From Myxococcales bacterium (GTDB taxonomy: Bacteria; Myxococcota_A; Polyangia; Fen-1088): a DNA stretch of 42,234 bases. Below, one piece after another: positions 32,397-40,029 of the stretch. The stretch is taken from positions 1 to 42,234 of the forward strand of contig JANXXE010000200.1 of assembly GCA_025350815.1 (NCBI GenBank), given 5' to 3'. The number at the start of each line of letters is the position of its first letter. The stretch's first letter is position 1. Both the position numbers and the translations under genes were made by a program. The notes beneath the pieces were generated by a model. That model did not search any database. It had not been told where the DNA came from and saw only the letters and a program-made list of their open reading frames with translations.

Positions 32397-33671
32397 ATGG
32401 CGGCCAACCAGAAATTCACCGAGATCATCAAGCCCGGCGCCAACGTCGACTTCATCGGCAACCAGAAGTACTGGATCGGATCTTCGATCGTCCTGGTGCT
32501 GCTGACGCTGGCGATGCTGCCCATCAATGCCTTCGTCCTCAAGGATCGCGGGCACATGTTGAACTGGGGCGTCGATTTTCGCGGTGGTACCGAACTCATC
32601 GTCGACTTCAACAAGACCGCCGACCCGTCGGACATCCGGGGCGCCCTTGAGGCGGCCGGTTACGGCGGGGCCGAGGTGGTCAAGTACCAGGCCATCGAGG
32701 GCGGCGCTTCGAACACCTACATGATCCGAATGGGCGCCGTTTCCGTGGTGTCAGCCGACCACGCCGCGAAGGCGCAGCAGTCGATGGCCAAGGTGGGCGA
32801 TGCGTCGCTGAAAAAGTTCGAGTGGTCCGAAGGCGGCGACAAGGTCTACCTGCGCTACGACCGTCAGGTCGATCCCGAGACGCTGGGCCAGGCGCTGAAG
32901 ACCGCGGTGGGTCTTTCGACGACCAAGGTGCAGCCCTTCGGCCGCGCTGAAGAGAACACCTACGAGGCCACGCTGGTTGGACTCGACACAGAAGTGAAGA
33001 AGGCCCTTGAAGCCAAGATCGGTGGGGGCACTGTCACCATCCAGCAGGTCCAGTCGGTCGGCGCCAAGGCCGGCGACCAGTTGAAGAAGGACGGCGTGCG
33101 AGCGCTGTTCGGCGCGATTGTCCTCATCGTCATCTACGTGGCATTTCGTTTCGACTTCCGGTACGGCCCGGGCACCATCGTCGCCCTGTTGCACGACGCC
33201 CTCATCACGGTGGGGGCCTTCGCAGTCACTTACAAAGAATTCTCGCTGACGACTTTGGCGGCGCTGTTGACCATCATCGGCTTTTCGATGAACGACACGA
33301 TCGTTGTCTTCGATCGAATCCGCGAAAACGCCTTGCGCTACCGCGACCGGCGTTTCGACCGCGTCGTGAACCAGTCGATCAACGAGACGCTGTCCCGAAC
33401 GATTCTGACCAGCGCCACGGTGTTCTTCGTGACGCTGGCGATGAACGTGTTCGGCACGGGCGTCATCCGCGACTTCGCCTTCGCGATGAACGTCGGTGTC
33501 ATCGTCGGGACGTATTCGTCGATCTTCATCGCCAGCCCGATCTTGATCTCGCTGAACGATCGATTCCTGGCCGCGCAGAAGCGCCAGGCGTCGAAGCCCG
33601 AGCGCCAGGCCCGTCGCCCGCTGCGCGACAGCCAGGACAACGAAGAAGAGCCAGAGGCCATCGAGAAGTAG
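32397..33671 (+). CDS. secF: Protein translocase subunit SecF
   Basis: 424 residues, longer than the roughly 320 of E. coli SecF because the periplasmic region after LNWGVDFRGGTELIVDF is extended. Six spans are visible, the first at about 28-46. The GFSMNDTIVVFDRIREN motif holds the coupling Asp/Arg set. NQSINETLSRTILTSATVF and GTYSSIFIASPILI follow. The tail is Lys/Arg and Glu-rich. AGGAG lies within and just after the secD stop, at a normal distance to the ATG. Confidence 0.96.
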   Translation: MAANQKFTEIIKPGANVDFIGNQKYWIGSSIVLVLLTLAMLPINAFVLKDRGHMLNWGVDFRGGTELIVDFNKTADPSDIRGALEAAGYGGAEVVKYQAIEGGASNTYMIRMGAVSVVSADHAAKAQQSMAKVGDASLKKFEWSEGGDKVYLRYDRQVDPETLGQALKTAVGLSTTKVQPFGRAEENTYEATLVGLDTEVKKALEAKIGGGTVTIQQVQSVGAKAGDQLKKDGVRALFGAIVLIVIYVAFRFDFRYGPGTIVALLHDALITVGAFAVTYKEFSLTTLAALLTIIGFSMNDTIVVFDRIRENALRYRDRRFDRVVNQSINETLSRTILTSATVFFVTLAMNVFGTGVIRDFAFAMNVGVIVGTYSSIFIASPILISLNDRFLAAQKRQASKPERQARRPLRDSQDNEEEPEAIEK

Positions 33672-33683
33672 GCGAGTCGGCTG

Positions 33684-35393
33684 TTGCCCCACTGGCGCCT
33701 TCCACCAGCCGATGACGCGGTGGCGATTGCGCTCGGCGGGCAACTGGGCCTGCGTCCGCTGACGGCGCGAATTCTCGCTGCCCGGGGCGCCCTGGCGGGT
33801 CCCGCGGCGTCTCGCTTTCTGGCACCTCGTCTGGCGGATCTCCGGCCGCCGGATGGTATCGCCGACCTGGATCGGGCACTTGATCGCCTTGTCGCTGCGT
33901 TGGCTCGCCGCGAGCGAATCGGCGTCTTCGGCGACTACGACGTGGATGGCATTAGCAGCGCCGCGGTGCTGACGCTGACGTTGCGCGGTCTGGGCGGCGA
34001 GGTGTTTCCCCGCATCGCCAGCCGGACCTCGGGCTACGGGCTGACCGCCGCGGACGCGGGCCGATTCGCCGACGAGGGCTGCAAGGTCCTGGTCACCGCC
34101 GATTGTGGGACGACCGATCACGAGGCGTTGGCCCTGTGTCGGCTGCGGGGCGTCGATGCGATTGTCATCGACCACCACCAAATCCCGTCGGGGGAAAGCG
34201 TCGCCTACGCTCTCATAAATCCACACCGCGCCGACGACATCTTTCCCTTCAAGGGCCTGGCGTCGTGCGGGTTGGCGTTCTACCTGGCGGCCGCCCTGCG
34301 TTCTCGCCTGCGCGCCGACACCGCCAACGCCGCTGCCTTGTTCGACCCGCGCAGTCTTCTGGATCTGGTGGCGCTGGGCACTGTGGCCGACATGGTCCCC
34401 CTGGTCGACGAGAATCGGATTCTGGTCGCGGCGGGCCTGAAGGAACTGACGACCCTGCGCCGCCCCGGCCTGCAGGCCCTCGCGAAAATGGCCGAACTGC
34501 CGCCCGGCGTGCCGATTCGGTCCACCGACGTCAGTTTCCGTCTGACGCCGCGCCTGAACGCCGCCGGCCGGATGGGCGAGGCGCAGCGGGCGCTTGATCT
34601 GTTGCTGGCCGTCGATGAGGCCGATGGCCGGCGGCGCGCCCAGGAACTGGATGACGTGAACCGAGATCGGCAGCGAATCCAGGAACAGGTGTGGCGCGAG
34701 GCCGTGATCGCCGCCGAGACCCAGATCGAGCAGGGCGCGGCGGCCTTGGTGCTGGGCGCCGACGGCTGGCATCAGGGCGTCGTCGGCATCATCGCGGCCA
34801 AGCTGGTGGAAAAGTACGGTGTTCCCGCAGTGGTCGTCGGTTTCAAGGACGGGCGGGGCAGGGGGTCGGCCCGGACGCTCGACGGATTCAACCTTTTTCA
34901 GGCGCTGTCGGACTGCCGGACGCATCTGACGACCTCGGGCGGCCACGCGGCGGCGGCGGGGCTCAGCGTCGAACTGGACCGCTTCGCTGAATTTCGCGCG
35001 GCGTTCGTGCAAATCGCCCGCGAATACTTTCGGCAGCGTGACGGTGGCGCCCGTATTCCCGTGGATGCCGTGGCCGACCTGGATGAACTGGATCTGCGAG
35101 CTGCCGAAGAGCTGGAACGCCTGGGTCCCTTTGGGGTCGCCAACGCCGAGCCGCTGATCGCGATTCCCGGGGTCACGACCCGCACAACCCGGGTCGTCGG
35201 CCAAAAACATCTGCAGTTGACCGTGTCGTCGCGTTCCGGCGCGGTAGCGGATGCCATCGCCTTCGGTATGGCCGAGCGCGATCCGGGGCAGGGCGCCGTC
35301 CTCGACCTGGTCGGCAGCCTCGATGTGGATACCTTTCGCGGGTATCGTAGAGTCCGCCTGCGCGTGAAACACATCTTGCGAGCCGATTCATGA
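33684..35393 (+). CDS. recJ: Single-stranded-DNA-specific exonuclease RecJ
   Basis: 569 residues from a TTG at 33684. RecJ degrades 5'-ended single-stranded DNA in recombination and repair. The DHH-family metal sites are intact: GD84YD86VD88G, VTAD140CG, and VID163H164H165. The DHHA1 part shows GASARTLDGFNL-like residues (GRGSARTLDGFNLFQAL) and TSGGHAAAAG. The C-terminal OB-like domain contains LGPFGVANAEP. The length is close to that of E. coli RecJ. It follows secF by 12 bp and overlaps the next ATG by 4 bp. Confidence 0.95.
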   Translation: MPHWRLPPADDAVAIALGGQLGLRPLTARILAARGALAGPAASRFLAPRLADLRPPDGIADLDRALDRLVAALARRERIGVFGDYDVDGISSAAVLTLTLRGLGGEVFPRIASRTSGYGLTAADAGRFADEGCKVLVTADCGTTDHEALALCRLRGVDAIVIDHHQIPSGESVAYALINPHRADDIFPFKGLASCGLAFYLAAALRSRLRADTANAAALFDPRSLLDLVALGTVADMVPLVDENRILVAAGLKELTTLRRPGLQALAKMAELPPGVPIRSTDVSFRLTPRLNAAGRMGEAQRALDLLLAVDEADGRRRAQELDDVNRDRQRIQEQVWREAVIAAETQIEQGAAALVLGADGWHQGVVGIIAAKLVEKYGVPAVVVGFKDGRGRGSARTLDGFNLFQALSDCRTHLTTSGGHAAAAGLSVELDRFAEFRAAFVQIAREYFRQRDGGARIPVDAVADLDELDLRAAEELERLGPFGVANAEPLIAIPGVTTRTTRVVGQKHLQLTVSSRSGAVADAIAFGMAERDPGQGAVLDLVGSLDVDTFRGYRRVRLRVKHILRADS

Positions 35394-35668
35394 CCCCACA
35401 GGATTTGCCCCCGCGTGACGACCTTCGCATTCCCCGCAAAAGCTTCTTTCAGCTTTTGCCGCGCAGAAGTCTCGCCCACGTCGTCCTGATGCTGGCGATC
35501 CTGTTCGGGATCATCGTCCTGCGCCGGCGTTCGGGGACCATCGTGAAGAATCTCAGCGAATCGCTGATGCCCCTGTTCCCCCCGGCCCCGCCCGGCGCCC
35601 CGCTGCGGTCGCCGCCGACGGTTCGCCTGGGACCGGTTGTGCCACCTGCCGGCACGAGCCCGCGGTGA
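35390..35668 (+). CDS. Small single-span membrane protein
   Basis: 92 residues. It starts at an ATG that overlaps the recJ stop (ATGA) and ends in an overlap with the terC start (GTGA). One hydrophobic segment lies at about 29-44 (HVVLMLAILFGIIVL) and is flanked by Arg. The C-terminal third is Pro-rich. No family is recognised. The two 4-bp overlaps argue that it is real and translated with its neighbours. Confidence 0.6.
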   Translation: MTPQDLPPRDDLRIPRKSFFQLLPRRSLAHVVLMLAILFGIIVLRRRSGTIVKNLSESLMPLFPPAPPGAPLRSPPTVRLGPVVPPAGTSPR

Positions 35669-36594
35669 GTTCGATTGCCTCGCCGCTGACCTGGGCGATA
35701 TTCGCAGCCGTCATCGCCGTCGCGCTGGCCATCGATCTGGGGATCTTTCACCGCCACGCCGCGGTTGTGCGCATGAAAGAGGCCGCCCTGTGGACCGGCA
35801 TCTGGTGCCTGGTGGGCCTGTCGTTCAACGCCTTCGTCTTCCATCGCTTTGGCAGCGAACGCGGCTTGCAGTTCTTGCAAGGCTGGCTGCTGGAACTGGC
35901 GCTGTCGATCGACAACGTCTTCGTCTTCCTGGTCATCTTCAGTTACTTCAAGGTGGCGGACAATCTGCAACACCGGGTGCTGTTCTGGGGCATCCTCGGC
36001 GCCCTCGTGGCGCGCGGGGCATTCATCGCGGCGGGGGCCGCCCTCATAGAGCGGTTCCACGGAGTGATGTACGTCCTCGGTGTCTTTCTCGTGTTCACCG
36101 CGGTCAAGATCCTCACGCAGAAGCCGGAAGACCTCGACCCTTCGAAGAACTTGGTCTTGCGCCTCTTCAGGCGGGTCGTGCCTTCAACGCCCGACTACCA
36201 CGGCTCCCGTTTTCTGGTTCGCGTCGACGGTCGCGCCCTGGCGACACCTTTGCTGGCAGTGCTGGTGGTCATCGACGCCGCCGACGTGGTGTTCGCCGTC
36301 GATTCGATTCCGGCGGTGTTCGGCGTGACTACGGACGTATTCGTCGTTTACACCTCCAACATCTTCGCGATCCTCGGCCTGCGCTCGCTGTTCTTCTTGG
36401 TGTCGGGCCTCGTGCGGAAGCTGCACTATTTGAACGTCGGCGTCGCGGTGATCCTGGCGTTTATCGGCGTCAAGATTCTGGTCGAACGCTTCTACAAGAT
36501 TCCTGTCGGTGTCTCGCTGGGCGTGCTGGCATTCGTCCTGGCCGCCTCGGCCGCAGCGTCGCTGTTGCTGCCGCCCCAGGCACCGGATGCGTAG
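35665..36594 (+). CDS. TerC/Alx-family membrane protein
   Basis: 309 residues with about eight or nine spans. Two internally related acidic motifs mark the family: ELALSIDNVFVFLVIFSYF in the first half and DAADVVFAVDSIPAVF in the second, each with an Asp inside a span. TerC proteins are implicated in manganese export, some acting with the Sec machinery to metallate exported proteins. That link would fit its position after the SecDF operon, but it is an inference. The GTG start at 35665 overlaps the upstream stop. The stop abuts that of the convergent amidase gene with no gap. Confidence 0.92.
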   Translation: MSSIASPLTWAIFAAVIAVALAIDLGIFHRHAAVVRMKEAALWTGIWCLVGLSFNAFVFHRFGSERGLQFLQGWLLELALSIDNVFVFLVIFSYFKVADNLQHRVLFWGILGALVARGAFIAAGAALIERFHGVMYVLGVFLVFTAVKILTQKPEDLDPSKNLVLRLFRRVVPSTPDYHGSRFLVRVDGRALATPLLAVLVVIDAADVVFAVDSIPAVFGVTTDVFVVYTSNIFAILGLRSLFFLVSGLVRKLHYLNVGVAVILAFIGVKILVERFYKIPVGVSLGVLAFVLAASAAASLLLPPQAPDA

Positions 36595-37416
36595 CTAAAG
36601 CCGGTGGTGCGACAGGCAGGGCAGGTTGAGCCGGACCTTGTCCTGGTAGTCGAAGTCCAGTTCCGCCAGGGCATAACCCTCGCGCTCGCCGCATTCGGCC
36701 AGCACCACACCCCAGGGATCGACGACCAGCGCATGGCCGTAACTGGCGCGTTTACCGCCGTGCAGGCCGAACTGCGCCGGAGCAAAAACGAAGGCCTGGT
36801 TCTCGATCGCGCGCGCGCGCAGCAGCACGTGCCAGTGATCCTTGCCGGTGTCGCGGGTGAACGCCGCCGGCACCGCCAGGATGCGTGCGCCCTGGGCCGT
36901 CAACGCCCGGTACAGTTCGGCAAAGCGCAGGTCGTAGCAGATGGTCAGGCCCAGGCCCCCCCACGGGGTTTGCGCCACGACGACCTCGGTCCCGGCCTGC
37001 ACGGTGTCCGATTCCCTGAAGTGCTGGCCGTTCGGTGTCTCGACGTCAAAAAGGTGCATCTTGCGGTATCGCGCCTGGATGGCGCCTGCCGGATCCAGAA
37101 GGACCGTCGTGTTGCCGATTCGGGCGGCGTCCGGGCCGGCGACGGCTTCGGGAAAGCCGCCCAGCAGCAGCCAGACGCCAGCGTCGCGGGCGACGTTCCG
37201 CATCGTCGTCAGGATCGGCCCGTCAACGCCATCCAGCGGCTCGGCCAGGGCCAACTTGTGATCCCTATCGCTGCCGAGGTAGGCGAAGTTTTCCGGCAGA
37301 CCGACCAGCGACGCCCCGGACCGGGCGGCGTCCGCGACCAGGCGGGTGCAGCGCCTCAAATTCTCGGTCACATCCTCGGTCGAGCAGATCTGCACCGCGG
37401 CAATCTTCACGGTCAT
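36595..37416 (-). CDS. Carbon-nitrogen hydrolase, NIT1/deaminated-glutathione amidase type
   Basis: 273 residues from the ATG at 37416 (MTVKIAAVQI); an upstream in-frame codon lacks homology. The nitrilase-fold triad is complete: Glu42 in LPENFAYLGSD, Lys119 in YRKMHLFDV, and Cys160 in LTICYDLRFAELYR. The HLFDVETPNG segment and the overall length place it in the NIT1/NitFhit branch, whose known activity is repair of deaminated glutathione. A glutathione-pathway gene, gshA, is in the same window, which is consistent. An extended -10 (TGC-TAGGTT) ends 8 bp before the ATG. Confidence 0.88.
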   Translation of the reverse strand: MTVKIAAVQICSTEDVTENLRRCTRLVADAARSGASLVGLPENFAYLGSDRDHKLALAEPLDGVDGPILTTMRNVARDAGVWLLLGGFPEAVAGPDAARIGNTTVLLDPAGAIQARYRKMHLFDVETPNGQHFRESDTVQAGTEVVVAQTPWGGLGLTICYDLRFAELYRALTAQGARILAVPAAFTRDTGKDHWHVLLRARAIENQAFVFAPAQFGLHGGKRASYGHALVVDPWGVVLAECGEREGYALAELDFDYQDKVRLNLPCLSHHRL

Positions 37417-37522
37417 GGCCCGCAAACCTAGCACGAACGCTCGACAACCCGTCGCCTGCGTACCCGTCGGAGAGCTTGGCAAATGGCCCTGGATCCAAAG
37501 GTTTGCGATATGGACTTCCCGT

Positions 37523-37551
37523 TTGCCTCGCTTTTCGGACCGTGATAAAAA
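37523..37551 (+). promoter_or_regulatory. Predicted promoter of the rimP-nusA-infB operon
   Basis: TTGCCT at 37523-37528, a 17-bp spacer and TAAAAA at 37546-37551 with TGA just before it (extended -10). Transcription should start near 37558, about 78 nt before the rimP ATG. Unlike the other predicted promoters here, this leaves a real leader. Confidence 0.4.
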
Positions 37552-37585
37552 GCCCGTTCACTTTCAGGCACTCCTCTCATTCGAG

Positions 37586-37613
37586 GGCGGGCCACTGAGC
37601 CCGCCTTTTTTTT
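37586..37613 (+). terminator. Intrinsic terminator in the rimP leader
   Basis: GGCGGGC (37586-37592), a 6-nt loop, GCCCGCC (37599-37605) and eight T residues (37606-37613). No gene on this strand ends just upstream: the preceding gene is on the other strand. It therefore stands between the predicted promoter and rimP and would cause premature termination. A smaller stem, CCTC with GAGG just before it, shares one base with the terminator. Confidence 0.8.
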
Positions 37614-37635
37614 GTCCAACGAAACAACCCAAAAC

Positions 37636-38280
37636 ATGCGCAAGGAAACCGCCGACCTGTGGAAGCTGGCCGACCCCTATGTCGATGGGGCGGGGCTTGA
37701 ATTGGTGGAGCTTCAGTACACCCGCGAAAGCGAAGGGTGGACGCTGCGCGTGTTCATTGATCGCCCCACAGATGCGCGCCCCACAGATGCGGCGCGTCTG
37801 CCCGGGGCCTCCGAGCCCGATGCGCTGTTCGTCGCCCCGGCCATCAGCCACGAGGACTGCGAACGGGTCAGCCGGGATCTCTCGGCCGCGCTCGACGTCG
37901 CGAATCTGATTGGGCACACCTACCGCCTTGAGGTCAGCTCGCCCGGCATCGATCGGCCGCTGCGACGGGAAAAGGACTTCAATCGATTTTCAGGACAGAA
38001 GGTGAAAATCCGCACGGGGGACCCGGTGGATGGGCGGCGGAACTTCTCCGGCACGCTCCGCGGCGCCCACGAGGGCGTCGTGGACATCGAGGGTGACGGC
38101 CAATCGTACAAGGTGCCCCTGGACTTCATCGTCCGGGCCAACCTCGTGCCCGATTGGGCCGCCGAATTTCGCCGCGTGGGTTCCGAGCAGGCCATGTCGC
38201 CTGACCGGTCTCATCGCGGGGGCGCAGGCGGGGCCACCTCGGCTTCCGTACACAATGGATCCGACAGGAGCGCATCATGA
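37636..38280 (+). CDS. rimP: Ribosome maturation factor RimP
   Basis: 214 residues from the ATG at 37636. RimP helps assemble the 30S subunit. Family segments are [28 protein letters not shown], and [25 protein letters not shown], followed by the SH3-like C-terminal domain ending VRANLVPDW. An insertion of about 25 residues follows LRVFIDRP and holds two RPTDA copies from a 15-bp tandem duplication. The tail beyond residue 185 is low-complexity. A TTG at 37612 in the T-run of the terminator is a less likely start. It overlaps nusA by 4 bp. Confidence 0.93.
   Translation: MRKETADLWKLADPYVDGAGLELVELQYTRESEGWTLRVFIDRPTDARPTDAARLPGASEPDALFVAPAISHEDCERVSRDLSAALDVANLIGHTYRLEVSSPGIDRPLRREKDFNRFSGQKVKIRTGDPVDGRRNFSGTLRGAHEGVVDIEGDGQSYKVPLDFIVRANLVPDWAAEFRRVGSEQAMSPDRSHRGGAGGATSASVHNGSDRSAS
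37762..37791 (+). repeat. Perfect 15-bp tandem duplication in rimP
   Basis: Two identical 15-bp units, CGCCCCACAGATGCG, at 37762-37776 and 37777-37791. The repeat keeps the frame and encodes RPTDA twice, inside a segment that E. coli RimP lacks. Confidence 0.9.
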
Positions 38281-39704
38281 ACGAAGGTGCTGGCCTCGGC
38301 CTGGTTTTGGATCAGGTCTCGAAGGACAAGAACATTGACCGCCACGTCCTGGTCGAAACCCTGGAACAGGCGATCCTGACGGCTGCCAAGCGCGCCTTCG
38401 GGATGCAACGAGAAATGGAAGCCAAGTTCAACGAAGCCAACGGCCGCGTCGACCTCTTCCAGATCATCGTGGTGGCTGTCCCGGTGACCGACGCGGGCAA
38501 GGAAATCTCGCTCGACGACGCCAACCGGTTCAATCTGAACGCCGAGGTCGGGGACGAACTGCTGTTCCAGATTTTCTACGACGAAAAGGATGCCGCCAAG
38601 GCCGAGGAACAGGACGCCAAGTACGGCCTGCTGCTGCAGCTGAACCGGGCGTGGAAGACCTTCGGGCGCATCGCCGCGCAAACGGCCAAGCAGGTCATCC
38701 TGCAGCGTGTGCGTGAGGCCGAGCGCGAGAACGTCTTCAACCAGTATCGTGACAAGAAGGGCGAGCTGATCTCCGGCATCGTGCGCCGTTTCGAGCGCGG
38801 CAACATCATCGTCGATCTCGGCGGCGCCGAGGCGATCCTGCCGGTGCGCGAACAGGTCCCCCGTGAGTCTTACCGCGCAGGCGATCGCATCGTTGCCTTC
38901 GTGACCGAGATCGACAAGGCGGCACGTGGGCCCCAGATCATCATTTCGCGCGCGCACAAGGGGTTGCTCGAAAAGTTGTTCGAGATGGAGGTCCCCGAGA
39001 TCTACGACAAGATCGTGCGCATCGAGGCGTCCGCCCGTGAGGCCGGCGCCCGTTCGAAGATCGCCGTCAGCTCGCGCGATCGCGACGTGGATCCGGTGGG
39101 TGCCTGCGTGGGCATGAAGGGCTCGCGCGTGCAGGCCGTCGTCCAGGAATTGCGCGGGGAAAAGATCGACATCGTGCCCTTCGATCCCGATCCGGCGCGT
39201 TTCGTCTGCAACGCCATCGCGCCGGCCGAGGTGGCACGGGTCATCATCGACGCAGCGGCGCACACGATGCAGCTCATCGTCCCCGACGAGAAGCTGTCCC
39301 TGGCCATCGGCAAGAAGGGCCAGAACGTTCGCCTGGCATCGCAGCTTACCGGCTGGCGCATCGACATTCACTCGGAGGCAAAGGTGCGCGAGATGGAAGC
39401 GCGCGCCCGCGTGTCCCTGTCCGCCATCGAGGGCGTCACCGCCGATGTCGCCGACGCTTTGTTCAAACAGGGCTGGCGCTCGGCCGGCGAAATTGCCCGC
39501 GCGAACGCCGACGAACTGGCCACTGTGACCGGCATTGGCAGCGCGCAGGTCGCGGGGCGTATCGTCCAGGCGGCGGCCGTCGCTGCGGAGGTCGAGGAGA
39601 AGCGCCGCGCCGACGACATGGCCCGTGCGGCCGCCGAGGCGGCTCTGCGCGAATCGGCGGTGCCGGTGGCAGCCGCTGCCGCCGCCGAGGATCAACCCCG
39701 ATGA
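38277..39704 (+). CDS. nusA: Transcription termination/antitermination protein NusA
   Basis: 475 residues. NusA binds RNA polymerase and controls pausing, termination and antitermination. The N-terminal polymerase-binding domain spans about 1-125. The S1 domain ([19 protein letters not shown]) follows, then KH1 ([19 protein letters not shown]) and KH2 ([21 protein letters not shown]). A helix-hairpin-helix-type unit ([22 protein letters not shown], then [13 protein letters not shown]) and an Ala/Glu tail close the chain. AGGAG stands before the ATG, inside the end of rimP. In other bacteria NusA is known to regulate its own operon, which matters for the leader terminator. Confidence 0.97.
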   Translation: MNEGAGLGLVLDQVSKDKNIDRHVLVETLEQAILTAAKRAFGMQREMEAKFNEANGRVDLFQIIVVAVPVTDAGKEISLDDANRFNLNAEVGDELLFQIFYDEKDAAKAEEQDAKYGLLLQLNRAWKTFGRIAAQTAKQVILQRVREAERENVFNQYRDKKGELISGIVRRFERGNIIVDLGGAEAILPVREQVPRESYRAGDRIVAFVTEIDKAARGPQIIISRAHKGLLEKLFEMEVPEIYDKIVRIEASAREAGARSKIAVSSRDRDVDPVGACVGMKGSRVQAVVQELRGEKIDIVPFDPDPARFVCNAIAPAEVARVIIDAAAHTMQLIVPDEKLSLAIGKKGQNVRLASQLTGWRIDIHSEAKVREMEARARVSLSAIEGVTADVADALFKQGWRSAGEIARANADELATVTGIGSAQVAGRIVQAAAVAAEVEEKRRADDMARAAAEAALRESAVPVAAAAAAEDQPR

Positions 39705-39722
39705 TAGGTGAGGGCACACGAC

Positions 39723-40001
39723 ATGCGCGGGCACATTCCCAACAGGACCTGTGTGGGCTGTCGACGGGTCTGTTTGGCCGCCGAATTGGTGCGCCTGCGC
39801 GCGCCCGATGGGCTGTTGCAGGTCTCGGGCGCTTCCGCTTCGGCAGGACGGGGCGTCTGGGTTCATCCCCAGGCGGCCTGTGTTGCCGCTGCGGTGAAGG
39901 CACGGGCGTTCGCCCGGACGTTGCGTCGGGCTCTAGTGGTCCCGGAGTCGGGCGAGCTGACCGTCGCGGTCATGCAAACTTTTGCGCAGGGTACAAAGTG
40001 A
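39723..40001 (+). CDS. ylxR: YlxR (DUF448) RNA-binding protein
   Basis: 92 residues from the ATG at 39723. The signature [10 protein letters not shown] is followed by LVRLRAPDG and [28 protein letters not shown], as in YlxR, which sits between nusA and infB in most bacteria. In Bacillus the homologue (RnpM) binds and modulates RNase P. A GTG at 39708 would add five residues, but AGGTGAGGG upstream better serves the ATG. Confidence 0.92.
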   Translation: MRGHIPNRTCVGCRRVCLAAELVRLRAPDGLLQVSGASASAGRGVWVHPQAACVAAAVKARAFARTLRRALVVPESGELTVAVMQTFAQGTK

Positions 40002-40029
40002 ATTCGACCCCAAGATCGGGGAGAGCATC

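Noticed and set aside
32751-35372. An 873-codon open frame on the minus strand across secF and recJ
   Set aside because: It is antisense to two strongly conserved genes and encodes no recognisable domain. Such long shadows arise from GC-rich third codon positions.
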